Source: FEB-12 sp964503315
Lineage (GTDB): Bacteria; Zixibacteria; MSB-5A5; GN15; FEB-12
DNA length: 64,000 nt
Direction: 5' to 3'
Assembly: GCA_964503315.1 (NCBI GenBank)
Contig: CAZCZL010000002.1
Coordinates: forward strand, 186,001-250,000
Below, piece by piece: positions 34,556 to 43,216 of the stretch. The notes under the pieces were generated by a model, which was not told the origin of the DNA, searched no databases, and worked only from the letters and a program-made list of their open reading frames with translations. Position numbers and translations under genes: made by a program. Numbering within the stretch: the stretch's first letter is position 1; each line of letters opens with the position of its first letter.

Positions 34556-35044
34556 CTATTCGGCCGGCGCTTGGCCGGTCGAACGTTTCCCCTTGTGGCG
34601 GCGGAGGCGATTCAGCTCATCCAGGAACTCGTTCATGTCCTGAAAATCACGGTAAACGGACGCAAAGCGGATGTAGGCAACCTCGTCGACTTCACGGAGC
34701 TTGGCAATGACCAATTCCCCGATCTGCTTGGATTCTATCTCCCCCTTACCGATGTCGTGAATCGAGGCTTCGATATCCTGTACGACAAGATCGATCTGGG
34801 CCGAAGTTACCGGGCGCTTGTTGCAAGCCAGCTTGATACCATGGAGTAGTTTGTTCCGGTCAAAGGGCTCGCGTCGGCCATCCGATTTGAGGACTATCAG
34901 GACTGACTGCTCGACATACTCATATGTAGTAAAGCGGGTGCCGCAGGAAAGGCACTCCCGGCGACGACGGATGGCGCGATTGTCCTGCGATGGTCGGCTG
35001 TCGACCACCTTGTCTTCTTCATATCCGCACTGGGGGCAACGCAT
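34556..35044 (-). CDS. nrdR: Ribonucleotide reductase repressor NrdR
   Basis: 162 residues. N-terminal zinc ribbon (MRCPQCGYEEDKVVDSR...RRRRECLSCGTRFTTYE) and ATP-cone domain (VLKSDGRREPFDRNKLLHGIKLACNKRPV) are the family hallmarks. It represses nrd genes according to dATP/ATP. The C-terminal 20 residues are basic and low-complexity. It is between cutA and tatC. Confidence 0.97.
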   Translation of the reverse strand: MRCPQCGYEEDKVVDSRPSQDNRAIRRRRECLSCGTRFTTYEYVEQSVLIVLKSDGRREPFDRNKLLHGIKLACNKRPVTSAQIDLVVQDIEASIHDIGKGEIESKQIGELVIAKLREVDEVAYIRFASVYRDFQDMNEFLDELNRLRRHKGKRSTGQAPAE

Positions 35045-35053
35045 GAAATGGGA

Positions 35054-35377
35054 CTACGGCTCTCTGTTCGTTTCCGCCTTGACCCAAGCGACATAGTCAG
35101 GGAATGCAGATACGAGAGGCAGACCAATTATCTCCGGCAATTCGTACGGATGATTCTCCAGTACGAATTCCATCAATTTGGGAAACTTCTCTTTCGTGGT
35201 TTTGACAACCAGCAAGGACTCATCGTCATGTTGCACCTTGTCATCCCACCAGAAATAGGACGATATTTTCGGGACGATATTCACGCACGCCGCGAGCCGT
35301 TCTTCGACCAGCGAGCGGGCCATCCGGTCGGCTTCATCCTGTGGGATAGAGATATAGACAACGCGTATGGACTCCAT
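35054..35377 (-). CDS. cutA: CutA-family divalent ion tolerance protein
   Basis: 107 residues, typical CutA length. The ACVNIVPKISSYFWWDDKVQHDDESLLVVKTTKEKFPKL segment and PYELPEIIGLPLVSAFPDYVAWV end are the family signature. CutA forms a trimer and is associated with metal tolerance, although its reaction is unknown. It shares one base with the gene before it. Confidence 0.95.
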   Translation of the reverse strand: MESIRVVYISIPQDEADRMARSLVEERLAACVNIVPKISSYFWWDDKVQHDDESLLVVKTTKEKFPKLMEFVLENHPYELPEIIGLPLVSAFPDYVAWVKAETNREP

Positions 35378-35685
35378 CAGCTCCTCACTTCTCTCCCCAG
35401 ACGTTTCTGCACAGACGCAATTTTGCCAGTCAGTCTCCCTTTGGCCCCTTTGCGGTCATCGATAGTTATACTGATGTAAACACGACTGTGGTTCCGCCGA
35501 AGCATCAATCGGGCACGATTGATCAGCCGCATCACCGGCTCCCATTCACCTTCGATAATGGTCGACATGGCCGTCAGCCGATACGAAAGGCCGGAACGAT
35601 CGATCAGGTCGATGACTTTGGCGACATCGGCCGAGACGGAGTCGCCGCGCTTATCGGTTGGGAACATGGTGAGCTGAAAAAGCAT
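35377..35685 (-). CDS. Thiamine-binding-type protein (MTH1187/YkoF, UPF0045)
   Basis: 102 residues. The LFQLTMFPTDKRGDSVSADVAKVIDLIDRSGLSYRLTAMSTIIEGEWEPVMRLINRA pattern is that of MTH1187-type proteins, which form ferredoxin-like tetramers and often bind thiamine. The role in this operon (glyA, cutA) is unknown. It shares one base with each neighbour (35685, 35377), so translation is coupled. Confidence 0.88.
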   Translation of the reverse strand: MLFQLTMFPTDKRGDSVSADVAKVIDLIDRSGLSYRLTAMSTIIEGEWEPVMRLINRARLMLRRNHSRVYISITIDDRKGAKGRLTGKIASVQKRLGREVRS

Positions 35686-36944
35686 CAGACCGTCTCCTGC
35701 AAGCGCTCGGTGTAGAGTGGATATTGCTCAGAGAAATGGGCGACCTCACGAGCGATATCGGCAAGAATCTCCTCTGACTTGCGATTTTTAAGAGCGCGGT
35801 CGATAAAATCGGCGATCGTCTCCATCTCCTTGATTCCCATGCCGCGTGTGGTGACCGATGGCGTCCCGAGTCGGATGCCGGATGTCACGAACGGCTTTTC
35901 CGGATCGAAAGGCACTGTGTTTTTATTCACGACGATTCCGGCCTTATCGAGGGCTTGTTCGGCCTTCTTGCCGGTCATGCCGGGCTCGCCCACGAAGGAG
36001 ACCAGCATCAAGTGCGTATCGGTGCCGCCGGTGACCAGTCGATAGCCGCGCTTTTTAAGGGCATCCGCGAGCGCCGCGGCATTGTCGACAATGCGCTTCT
36101 GATACGCCTTGAACTCCGGCTGTAGCGCTTCCTTGAAGGCAACCGCCTTGGCGGCGATGACATGCATCAGCGGGCCACCCTGTATTCCGGGCATCACAGT
36201 ACGATCAAGGTCAGCGGCATACTTCTCTTTGCAGAGGACCATTCCACCACGAGGACCGCGAAGAGTCTTGTGAGTTGTGGTCGTCACAAAGTCGGCGAAC
36301 GGAACTGGAGATGGATGCAGACCTGCGGCCACGAGTCCGGCGATGTGGGCGATATCAACCATCATGTAGGCGCCGACCGCGTCACAAGCCTCGCGGATCT
36401 TAGCGAAATCAAGGAATCTCGGGTAGGCGGAAGCACCAGAGACGATCATCTTCGGCTGTTCATCCTTCGCCTGCTGGATGAGTTTGTCGTAGTCGATAAC
36501 CTCGGTCTCTTTGTCTACCTCGTATCCGATGAAATTGTAGAGGATACCGGAAAAATTGATCGGGTGTCCGTGGGTGAGATGCCCGCCATGCGAAAGCGCA
36601 AGCCCGAGCACCTTGTCCCCCGGCTTGAGCGCAGTGAAATAGACCGCCATGTTGGCCTGAGAGCCGGAATGCGGCTGGACATTCACATGCTCGCAGCCAA
36701 ATATCTGCTTGGCGCGGTCGCGGGCGAGATTCTCGGCCTGGTCGACGAATTCGCAACCGCCGTAATAGCGTTTGCCGGGGTAACCCTCGGCGTACTTGTT
36801 GGTCATCACACCGCCGTTGGCTTCGAGAACGGCTTCGGACACATAATTTTCGGACGCTATCAGGACCAGCTTGGTCGCCTGACGTTCCGTCTCTTTGAGC
36901 ATGATATCGTACAGCTCGGGATCAGCTTTCTTCAGATGTGACAT
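35685..36944 (-). CDS. glyA: Serine hydroxymethyltransferase GlyA
   Basis: 419 residues, normal length. The PLP lysine motif is VTTTTHKTLRGPRGGMVLCK. N-terminal ELIASENYVSEAV-like segment (KLVLIASENYVSEAVLEANGGVMTNKYAEGYPGKRYYGGCEFVDQAE) and HGGHLTHGH are classic. It interconverts serine and glycine while producing methylene-tetrahydrofolate. It starts the glyA-(MTH1187)-cutA-nrdR-tatC unit, which has its own promoter and a structured leader. Confidence 0.98.
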   Translation of the reverse strand: MSHLKKADPELYDIMLKETERQATKLVLIASENYVSEAVLEANGGVMTNKYAEGYPGKRYYGGCEFVDQAENLARDRAKQIFGCEHVNVQPHSGSQANMAVYFTALKPGDKVLGLALSHGGHLTHGHPINFSGILYNFIGYEVDKETEVIDYDKLIQQAKDEQPKMIVSGASAYPRFLDFAKIREACDAVGAYMMVDIAHIAGLVAAGLHPSPVPFADFVTTTTHKTLRGPRGGMVLCKEKYAADLDRTVMPGIQGGPLMHVIAAKAVAFKEALQPEFKAYQKRIVDNAAALADALKKRGYRLVTGGTDTHLMLVSFVGEPGMTGKKAEQALDKAGIVVNKNTVPFDPEKPFVTSGIRLGTPSVTTRGMGIKEMETIADFIDRALKNRKSEEILADIAREVAHFSEQYPLYTERLQETV

Positions 36945-36963
36945 CGTCTTCTATCTCCTCTAA

Positions 36964-36997
36964 CGTCGCCGCAATCAGTGCTCAGTGGCACGGCGAC
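36964..36997 (-). other. Hairpin in the glyA leader
   Basis: GTCGCCG (36965-36971) can pair with CGGCGAC (36991-36997), and GTGC / GCAC form a second stem inside, giving a 34-base bulged hairpin just upstream of the glyA ribosome site (AGGAG). No T-run follows, so it is not an intrinsic terminator. Function is unknown. Confidence 0.4.
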
Positions 36998-37007
36998 ATA
37001 TTTGTCG
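36994..37007. promoter_or_regulatory. Palindrome at the predicted glyA transcription start
   Basis: CGACA-TATT-TGTCG is a perfect 5-bp-arm palindrome located at the predicted transcription start (about 37003) of the glyA unit. It could be a repressor site. Chance occurrence is possible. Confidence 0.3.
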
Positions 37008-37009
37008 GT

Positions 37010-37038
37010 AATGTACGATACAAGTAGCTAATGGTCAA
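37010..37038 (-). promoter_or_regulatory. Promoter of the glyA-tatC unit
   Basis: TTGACC (37038-37033) and TACATT (37015-37010) are separated by exactly 17 bases. The predicted start near 37003 gives a leader of about 60 bases that contains the hairpin and ribosome site. Confidence 0.5.
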
Positions 37039-37069
37039 CAGCCTGAGAGAAGGGCCGCGCAGGGTTGCC

Positions 37070-38416
37070 TTACAGAATGTACCTGCTGAGGTCTTCATTC
37101 TCGACTATCGCCGCAAGGCGAGTTTCCACCTGTTTGGCATTAATCGTGACCTTTTTCTTGCGAGTCGGTGGCTCGAAGAGCAGGTCCTCCAAAAGGGTAG
37201 TCAACACTGTATGAAGGCGACGCGCGCCGATATTCTCCGTGTCGCGGTTCACGCGCTCCGCTATCTCGGCGATCTTCTTGATCGCGTCCGGAGTGAACTC
37301 CAGTTCAACCGACTCCGCCTGTAAGAGCGCTTTGTACTGCTTGACGAGAGCGTTCTTCGGCTCTGTCAGGATGCGCTGGAAATCACCCGCGGAAAGTGTG
37401 TCAAGTTCTACTCTGATCGGGAAACGTCCCTGCAATTCAGGGATCAGATCCGACGGCTTGGAAGAATGAAAAGCCCCCGCCGCGATAAACAGCACATGGT
37501 CGGTGCGCACCATACCGTATTTGGTCATAACCGCGGAGCCTTCGACGATGGGAAGAATGTCCCTCTGCACACCCTCACGGCTGACATCGGGCCCAACTCC
37601 TTTGTCTTCACCGGCTATTTTGTCGATCTCATCGACGAAAATGATGCCTGATTCCTGAACTCGTTCGAGCGCCTCCGGAATAATCTCGTCCATGTTGAGG
37701 AGCTTGTTTAACTCTTCATTGAAAATATATTTGCGAGCCTCTTTGATGGTCATTTTCCGACGCTTGGTTTTCTTGGGCATGAGTCCGGAGAACATCTCCT
37801 GGAAGTTGACGCCCAGTTCTTCCATACCCATCGGCGAAAAGATCTCCACCACAGGATACTGAGACTGGGGTGTGTCGAGTTCCACCTCGCGTTCATCCAG
37901 TTTTCCATCCATCAGCATCTTGCGGAACTTCTGGCGAGTGGCTGCGGCGTCCTCTTGGGATTCCTCCCCTTCCTTGTGTGCCCGGGATTTTGGTTTGGGG
38001 AATAGAAGTTCCAGTATCTGGTCGATGGTATTGGCACTCGCTTTTTCGGTCAAGTCGCGGGACTTTTCGGTCTTGACCATGTTGACCCCGATATCCACCA
38101 GGTCGCGCACCATCGATTCGACATCGCGTCCGACATATCCGACCTCAGTGAATTTCGATGCCTCGATCTTGAGGAAAGGGGCTTTGGCCAGATCCGCGAG
38201 TCGGCGGGCGATCTCGGTCTTGCCGACGCCCGTTGGGCCGATCATAATGATGTTATTCGGCATGATCTCCTGGCGAATATCGTCGGCCGCGTTCTGGCGC
38301 CGCCAGCGATTACGCAGCGCGATCGCGACCGATTTCTTGGCATTGGCCTGACCAATAATGTACTTATCGAGATGCTCCACGATCTCGCGTGGAGTGTAGT
38401 AGCCGTTCTGCTTCAT
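37070..38416 (-). CDS. hslU: HslU ATPase of the HslUV protease
   Basis: 448 residues. Walker A IGPTGVGKTEIARRLA, Walker B with ESGIIFVDEIDKIAG, an I-domain insertion, and the C-terminal sensor 2/HslV-activating tail DLSRYIL. HslU unfolds substrates for HslV, encoded immediately upstream with a four-base ATGA overlap. The family is complete with no missing motif. Confidence 0.98.
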   Translation of the reverse strand: MKQNGYYTPREIVEHLDKYIIGQANAKKSVAIALRNRWRRQNAADDIRQEIMPNNIIMIGPTGVGKTEIARRLADLAKAPFLKIEASKFTEVGYVGRDVESMVRDLVDIGVNMVKTEKSRDLTEKASANTIDQILELLFPKPKSRAHKEGEESQEDAAATRQKFRKMLMDGKLDEREVELDTPQSQYPVVEIFSPMGMEELGVNFQEMFSGLMPKKTKRRKMTIKEARKYIFNEELNKLLNMDEIIPEALERVQESGIIFVDEIDKIAGEDKGVGPDVSREGVQRDILPIVEGSAVMTKYGMVRTDHVLFIAAGAFHSSKPSDLIPELQGRFPIRVELDTLSAGDFQRILTEPKNALVKQYKALLQAESVELEFTPDAIKKIAEIAERVNRDTENIGARRLHTVLTTLLEDLLFEPPTRKKKVTINAKQVETRLAAIVENEDLSRYIL

Positions 38417-38952
38417 TTAATTGATTCCACACTGATATTCTTGTTGGTGAAGACACAGATCTCAGCGGCCAGTTCGAGCGCTTTCTCCGCGACTTTGTCA
38501 GCCGGCATTTTGGGGTTGGCGAAGATCAGTCCCCGGGCCGCAGCCAGCGCATATCCGCCGCCGGAACCGATAGCGACAATGCCATCATCCGGCTCAACCA
38601 CATCGCCATTCCCGCTTATCAGGAAGATATGCTCTTTGTTGGCGACCGCGATGACCGCCTCGAGTTTCTGCAGAGTCTTGTCCGTGCGCCACTCTTTGGC
38701 CAATTCGACCGACGCTTTGGGGAGATTTCCGTTGAATTCTTCGATCTTCTTTTCAAAGAGTTCGTACAGCGCAAGCGCGTCCGCGGCGGCTCCGGCAAAC
38801 CCAGCGAGTATCTTGCCGTTGTACATTTTGCGGATCTTAACCGCCTTGGTCTTCAGTATCTGGTCATCAAACGTGACCTGGCCGTCGCCGGCCATCGCCG
38901 CTTGCCCTTTGTAGACCAGCCCGATTATAGTGGTGGCGTGAAGTTTCATCAC
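38413..38952 (-). CDS. hslV: HslV peptidase of the HslUV protease
   Basis: 179 residues. The N-terminal residues before the catalytic threonine are MMKLHA, giving mature TTIIGLVYKGQAAMAGDGQVT with Thr at position 1. The MAGDGQVT and FAGAAADALALYELFEKKI segments and the GSGGGYALAAAR loop identify HslV. It forms two hexameric rings between HslU caps. It lies nine bases after the Xer recombinase. Confidence 0.97.
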   Translation of the reverse strand: MMKLHATTIIGLVYKGQAAMAGDGQVTFDDQILKTKAVKIRKMYNGKILAGFAGAAADALALYELFEKKIEEFNGNLPKASVELAKEWRTDKTLQKLEAVIAVANKEHIFLISGNGDVVEPDDGIVAIGSGGGYALAAARGLIFANPKMPADKVAEKALELAAEICVFTNKNISVESIK

Positions 38953-38961
38953 TGTATCTTT

Positions 38962-39870
38962 CTATTTGCGGGAACCGGAGCGAGGATGTGCTGTGTGGTA
39001 GACTTTCTTCATGACCTCGCTTGTAACATGCGTGTATTTCTGAGTGGTCGAGAGCGAACTATGTCCGAGGATCTCCTTGATGAGCAGCAGGTCGGCGCCA
39101 TTTTCCAGCAAATGCGTGGCGAATGAATGCCGCAAGGTATGCGGAGTGAATTCCAGCCCTTCCCCTTTGCCAAACGCCTTCACCAGTCTATCGACCGACC
39201 GGACAGTCAGCGGCTCTCCCTTCTTGTTCAGGAACAAGTGAGGAGATCGTGACTCCGTGCTGTCGGCGTGCGTGCGGCGGATATCGAGGAAGCGCTTTAC
39301 ATCTTCAATCGTCGCCTCACCAACCGGCACAATACGCTCTTTGTTTCCCTTGCCTATCACTGTCGCCAGACCGCGATGTAGGTCGATATCCGAGACGCGC
39401 AGTGAGGCGAGCTCTTCACGGCGAAGGCCCGTAACATACAATAGAGCGACCATGAGGTAGTCGCGCCAATAGGCATACGTCTGCTTGTCTTCGCGCGTAT
39501 TTCCATGTTCAAACAATCTCGAGGCTTCGACCTGTGGAACAAAAGACGGAAGCTTGCTGGTGTACTTGATGAGCGGGAGTTTGAAAAGCTCATCCTTGCG
39601 TCCGCTCCGCGCAAGAAACTTCTGGTACCCGGAAAGCGCGGAGAGAAACCTGGCGATAGAGCGGTTGGAGACTCCATCAGTCACCCTTTGCTGGAGATAC
39701 ATTCTCAAATAGAGTGGATCATTCTTTGGGGATGATGGGAATTTGCCGTGCTGAAACAAAAGGAATTGCAACCAACCTTCGAGATCGCGGCGGTACGCCT
39801 CGATTGTTTTGGCGGACCGATGTTTGGTTTCGGCAAGATCCTTTAGAAACGACGCCAGAGTCTTCTGCAT
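38962..39870 (-). CDS. Tyrosine recombinase XerC/XerD type
   Basis: 302 residues from ATG 39870 (MQKTLASFLKDLAETKHRSAKTIEAYRRDL). A TTG-initiated reading to 39918 lies against the topA terminator and is rejected. The N-terminal SAM-like DNA-binding domain is followed by the catalytic domain with Arg in TGLRREELASL, HTLRH (His-x-x-Arg), GH in ILGHSSLSTT and Tyr in QKYTHV, so all catalytic residues are present. Xer proteins resolve chromosome dimers. Whether it is XerC or XerD cannot be told from this sequence alone. Confidence 0.95.
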   Translation of the reverse strand: MQKTLASFLKDLAETKHRSAKTIEAYRRDLEGWLQFLLFQHGKFPSSPKNDPLYLRMYLQQRVTDGVSNRSIARFLSALSGYQKFLARSGRKDELFKLPLIKYTSKLPSFVPQVEASRLFEHGNTREDKQTYAYWRDYLMVALLYVTGLRREELASLRVSDIDLHRGLATVIGKGNKERIVPVGEATIEDVKRFLDIRRTHADSTESRSPHLFLNKKGEPLTVRSVDRLVKAFGKGEGLEFTPHTLRHSFATHLLENGADLLLIKEILGHSSLSTTQKYTHVTSEVMKKVYHTAHPRSGSRK

Positions 39871-39876
39871 GTGCCG

Positions 39877-39905
39877 AACATATCGAAATTGAGGATGGGA
39901 ATCAA
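39877..39905 (-). promoter_or_regulatory. Candidate promoter of the xer-hslVU unit
   Basis: TTGATT (39905-39900) and TATGTT (39882-39877) are 17 bases apart. The predicted start falls at about the ATG (39870), implying a leaderless message, and no ribosome site is visible before that ATG. Confidence 0.3.
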
Positions 39906-39920
39906 TCGGTTTCCCCAACG

Positions 39921-39946
39921 AAAAAGCCCATGCAGGGCATGGGCTT
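39921..39946 (-). terminator. Terminator after topA
   Basis: Perfect 10-bp stem AAGCCCATGC / GCATGGGCTT with a 3-base loop, followed on the minus strand by TTTTT. It lies 26 bases after the topA stop and ends the yicC-topA unit. Confidence 0.85.
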
Positions 39947-39971
39947 AGATATCGGAGGTGAGGGGCGAAAT

Positions 39972-42266
39972 TCAGGCCATCGATTTAGTCGCGGCCGCTT
40001 CCTCATTAACCGTGTGTCCGCACTCCGGACATTTGGTATAGTCTCCCTTGACCTTGGAGGTCTTTTGGACCATGAACGGATGATTGCAGACCGGGCATGG
40101 AGTTTTGACTGGCTTATCCCAACTGGCGAAATCGCACTTGGGATAATTGCTGCAACCGTAGAAGAGTTTGCGACCTTTGGTGGTCTTCTCCATGATCTGA
40201 CCGCCACATCCCGATTTTGGACACGTGATGCCCAGAGTCAGAGCCTTGGTGGTTTTGCAGTCAGGGTAACGCGAGCAGGCCATGAAACGACCAAAGCGGC
40301 CGGTCTTGATGACCATTTCAGCGCCACATTTTTCGCACTTCTCATCCGTTTTGGTCTGCGCCTCTTCGCCCGGAAGCGGACGTGTTGACTTACATTCCGG
40401 ATAGGATGAACAGGCAAGGAAGCGGCCATTCCGTCCCCACTTGATGATCATAGGTGAACCGCACTTCTCACACTTGATGTCGGTGGTCTCGGTCATCGAT
40501 TTCTTGATCTTATCATGGCTCTTTTCCAGACTTTTGATAGTTGCCATGAAAGGTGTATAGAAATCGCCGACCACCTTCACCCAGTCATCGGTTCCCTCTT
40601 CAACCAGGTCGAGTTCTTGTTCCATATTGGCGGTAAACTCGATATTGAAGATATTCGGGAAATAGGTCACCAGCATCTTGTTGACCGCCTCACCTAGTTC
40701 AGTCGGGATAAGCTTGCGCTCTTTTAGCTCGACATACTTGCGGTCTTTGATGGTCGTGACGATCGTCGCGTACGTCGACGGGCGACCGATACCATCGGCT
40801 TCCATGCGTTTAATGAGCGCGGCTTCCGAATACCGGGCCGGTGGCCGAGTGAACGACTGAGTCGGCGTAACTTCCTGAAGCGTCAGTGGATCTTTCGCTT
40901 TCAAGATCGGAAGTTGGGCATCGATACCGTCGCCGTTGCCGTTTTCATCCGGCTCTTTCTCTTCATGATAGAGCTTGAGGAAACCGTCAAACTTGAGATG
41001 CTGCGCGGTAACGCGGAGCAGAAACTTTCCACCCTCAATATCGACAGTCCGAACATCGTACACAGCATTGGTCATCTGGGAAGCGACAAAGCGATTCCAG
41101 ATGAGGCTATACAGCTTGAATTGCTGCGGGGTGAGGTGCTTTTTGACCTTGTCTGGCGACAGATCGAGATGGGTCGGGCGGATCGCTTCGTGTGCATCCT
41201 GAGACTCTTTGGCCCGACTATAGAAATTCGGTTTGTCCGGGCAATAGTCCTCGCCGTAGGTCTTATTAATGTGGGCGCGGACCGCGTCAAGCGCTTCTTT
41301 GGAGATACGCGTCGAGTCGGTACGCATATAGGTGATCAACCCGGTGGCGCCTTCCTTGCCGATCTCTATCCCCTCATACAGGGCCTGAGCGATTCCCATC
41401 GTGACTTTGGGCGAGAAACCGTAGACCTTGGCAGATTCCTGCTGTAATGTCGAGGTAATAAACGGCGGCGATGGTTTGCGAATGCGCTCGGTGTCCTTTA
41501 CTGAACTCACCGCAAATGACTGTTTCCGCATTTCCGCTATGAACTGATCGGCTTCCTGCTGAGTGCGGATGACGATCCGCTTGCCACTGGTCGTGCCATC
41601 TTCATCCGGCTTGGAGACAGTCTGGTCATCGATTTTCACCAATTGCGCGGTGAAAGACTCGTGCTTTTTCGTCTCCATTTGAGCCGCGATCTGCCAGTAT
41701 TCCTGCTGGACAAAATTCCGGATCTCCTCTTCCCGCTCACAGACCAGGCGCAGCGCTACCGATTGCACACGGCCGGCGGAAAGATTCCGGGCGACGGTCT
41801 TCCAAAGGAATGGGGAGACAATGTACCCCACCAGGCGATCAAGTACCCGGCGGGCTTGCTGGGCATTGACCAGATTCAGATCTATTTCGCGCGGGTGCTT
41901 AATGGCATCCGTGACGGCACTTTTCGTGATCTCATTGAAGGTGACTCGCACACATTTCTTGCGGGAATCTTTCAGTTCGTTGGCGACATGCCAGGCGATC
42001 GCTTCACCCTCACGGTCAGGGTCGGGAGCGAGGAATATCTTGTCAGCCTTTTTTGCGGCCTTGCGCAGTTCGGCAATGACCTTTTCCTTCCCCTTGATAA
42101 CATGATAGTCGGGGGCGAATTTCTTTTTGGGATCGACACCCAGTTTTGATTTTGGGAGGTCGACCACATGTCCGATAGTAGACAGTATCTCGAAATCCTT
42201 GCCCAAAAAGCGGCCAAGAGTCCGGGATTTTGCCGGCGACTCAACTATGAGAAGGTTCTTAGACAT
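39972..42266 (-). CDS. topA: DNA topoisomerase I
   Basis: 764 residues. TOPRIM domain at the N-terminus (LLIVESPAKSRTLGRFLG, APDPDREGEAIAWHVANEL), the active tyrosine motif TYMRTDSTRIS, and RPPARYSEAALIKRMEADGIGRPSTYA. The C-terminus carries four zinc modules: CEKCGSPMII..CSSYPEC, CEKCGAEMVI..CSRYPDC, CPKSGCGGQI..CSNYPKC, and a CPVCNHPF..CPECG ribbon. It relaxes negative supercoils. It is last in the yicC-gmk-rpoZ-topA unit. Confidence 0.98.
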   Translation of the reverse strand: MSKNLLIVESPAKSRTLGRFLGKDFEILSTIGHVVDLPKSKLGVDPKKKFAPDYHVIKGKEKVIAELRKAAKKADKIFLAPDPDREGEAIAWHVANELKDSRKKCVRVTFNEITKSAVTDAIKHPREIDLNLVNAQQARRVLDRLVGYIVSPFLWKTVARNLSAGRVQSVALRLVCEREEEIRNFVQQEYWQIAAQMETKKHESFTAQLVKIDDQTVSKPDEDGTTSGKRIVIRTQQEADQFIAEMRKQSFAVSSVKDTERIRKPSPPFITSTLQQESAKVYGFSPKVTMGIAQALYEGIEIGKEGATGLITYMRTDSTRISKEALDAVRAHINKTYGEDYCPDKPNFYSRAKESQDAHEAIRPTHLDLSPDKVKKHLTPQQFKLYSLIWNRFVASQMTNAVYDVRTVDIEGGKFLLRVTAQHLKFDGFLKLYHEEKEPDENGNGDGIDAQLPILKAKDPLTLQEVTPTQSFTRPPARYSEAALIKRMEADGIGRPSTYATIVTTIKDRKYVELKERKLIPTELGEAVNKMLVTYFPNIFNIEFTANMEQELDLVEEGTDDWVKVVGDFYTPFMATIKSLEKSHDKIKKSMTETTDIKCEKCGSPMIIKWGRNGRFLACSSYPECKSTRPLPGEEAQTKTDEKCEKCGAEMVIKTGRFGRFMACSRYPDCKTTKALTLGITCPKSGCGGQIMEKTTKGRKLFYGCSNYPKCDFASWDKPVKTPCPVCNHPFMVQKTSKVKGDYTKCPECGHTVNEEAAATKSMA

Positions 42267-42305
42267 TGAACTCCTGCGTGTGTGAAACGTCGGAAGACAC
42301 TTTAC

Positions 42306-42536
42306 TTATTTCGTATCTTTCCGTTCAAACTTAACCTTCCCCTCGACAAGATTTCTAAGCGCGACCATTGTGATCTTGCGGGATTCGATATCCGCGCCAG
42401 TGTCTTCCTCGTTAAGCCGTTTCAACTTAGCGAGACGAAGCGCATTCAAATGACGGGCGTGTTGGGCCGCCACAATGACCGCCTCATACCGGTTTCGCGT
42501 GACTTTGTCGACATTTTCGACATTGACTGGCTGCAT
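42306..42536 (-). CDS. rpoZ: RNA polymerase omega subunit RpoZ
   Basis: 76 residues from ATG 42536, which has a perfect AGGAGG five bases upstream. A 26-codon longer reading overlaps gmk and is rejected. The VTRNRYEAVIVAAQHARHLNALRLAKLKRLNEEDTGADIESRKITMVALRNLVEGKVKFE sequence matches RpoZ. It assists core polymerase assembly. The gmk-rpoZ neighbourhood is very widely conserved. Confidence 0.93.
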   Translation of the reverse strand: MQPVNVENVDKVTRNRYEAVIVAAQHARHLNALRLAKLKRLNEEDTGADIESRKITMVALRNLVEGKVKFERKDTK

Positions 42537-42556
42537 GTAAACCTCCTGCGGTAGCG

Positions 42557-43216
42557 TCAGGTCAAACCTATGATAGAGCGTATTTGTTCCACATTTACTC
42601 CATCGATGCGACACGGATGCGCTTCGATGATGCTCAGAACCTGCCGTGTGGCGGTATCAAGGTCCTGATTGACAACGACATAGTCGAATTTATTGAAAGC
42701 GCGCATTTCCTGGAGCGCACGCTCAAATCGAATGCGCCGCTGTTCCGGCGTTTCGGTCCCGCGCAGCTTCAAACGCCGCTTCAATTCTGCAACAGACGGC
42801 GGAAGCACAAAGATCATAATGGCGTCCGCGAACTCCTTTTGCAGGGCAAAAGCGCCCTGAATATCGACGTCCAATATGATCACTCCACCCTTTTCTCTAA
42901 CCAGTTCCAGCGGCTTCCGTGGAGTTCCGTAGTTATACTGATGAACGCGGAAGTGTTCCGCAAAATGTCCGTGTGCCACCATGCGATCGAACTCTGCCTG
43001 GTCGACAAAATGATACTCCCGGCCATCTTTTTCGCCGGGACGACGCTGCCGCGTCGTGCAGGAGACGGAGAAAGTCCATCCCTCCCGTCGCCGTTTGGGA
43101 GTCAGTATCTTGTGGCAAATAGAGGTCTTCCCGCCACCCGATGGGGACGAGATAATAACAATCCTGCCTTGGCCCGTTCGATGTCTCGGACGTGTGGAGA
43201 TAGTAGTACTACTCAA
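42557..43216 (-). CDS. gmk: Guanylate kinase
   Basis: 219 residues. P-loop IISSPSGGGKTS, FSVSCTTRQRRPGEKDGREYHFVDQAEFDRMVAHG GMP-binding region and GGVIILDVDIQGA. It phosphorylates GMP to GDP. The first 17 residues are a Ser/Thr/Arg-rich extension. It overlaps yicC by 8 bases. Confidence 0.97.
   Translation of the reverse strand: MSSTTISTRPRHRTGQGRIVIISSPSGGGKTSICHKILTPKRRREGWTFSVSCTTRQRRPGEKDGREYHFVDQAEFDRMVAHGHFAEHFRVHQYNYGTPRKPLELVREKGGVIILDVDIQGAFALQKEFADAIMIFVLPPSVAELKRRLKLRGTETPEQRRIRFERALQEMRAFNKFDYVVVNQDLDTATRQVLSIIEAHPCRIDGVNVEQIRSIIGLT

Noticed and set aside
36162..36941. 259-codon plus-strand ORF opposite glyA
   Set aside because: Fully antisense to a complete glyA gene and shows no family motif.
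39871..39918. TTG start for the Xer recombinase at 39918
   Set aside because: It abuts the topA terminator, and the extra residues are not family-like.
42537..42614. Upstream start for rpoZ at 42614
   Set aside because: It overlaps gmk, and ATG 42536 has a perfect ribosome site and the family N-terminus.
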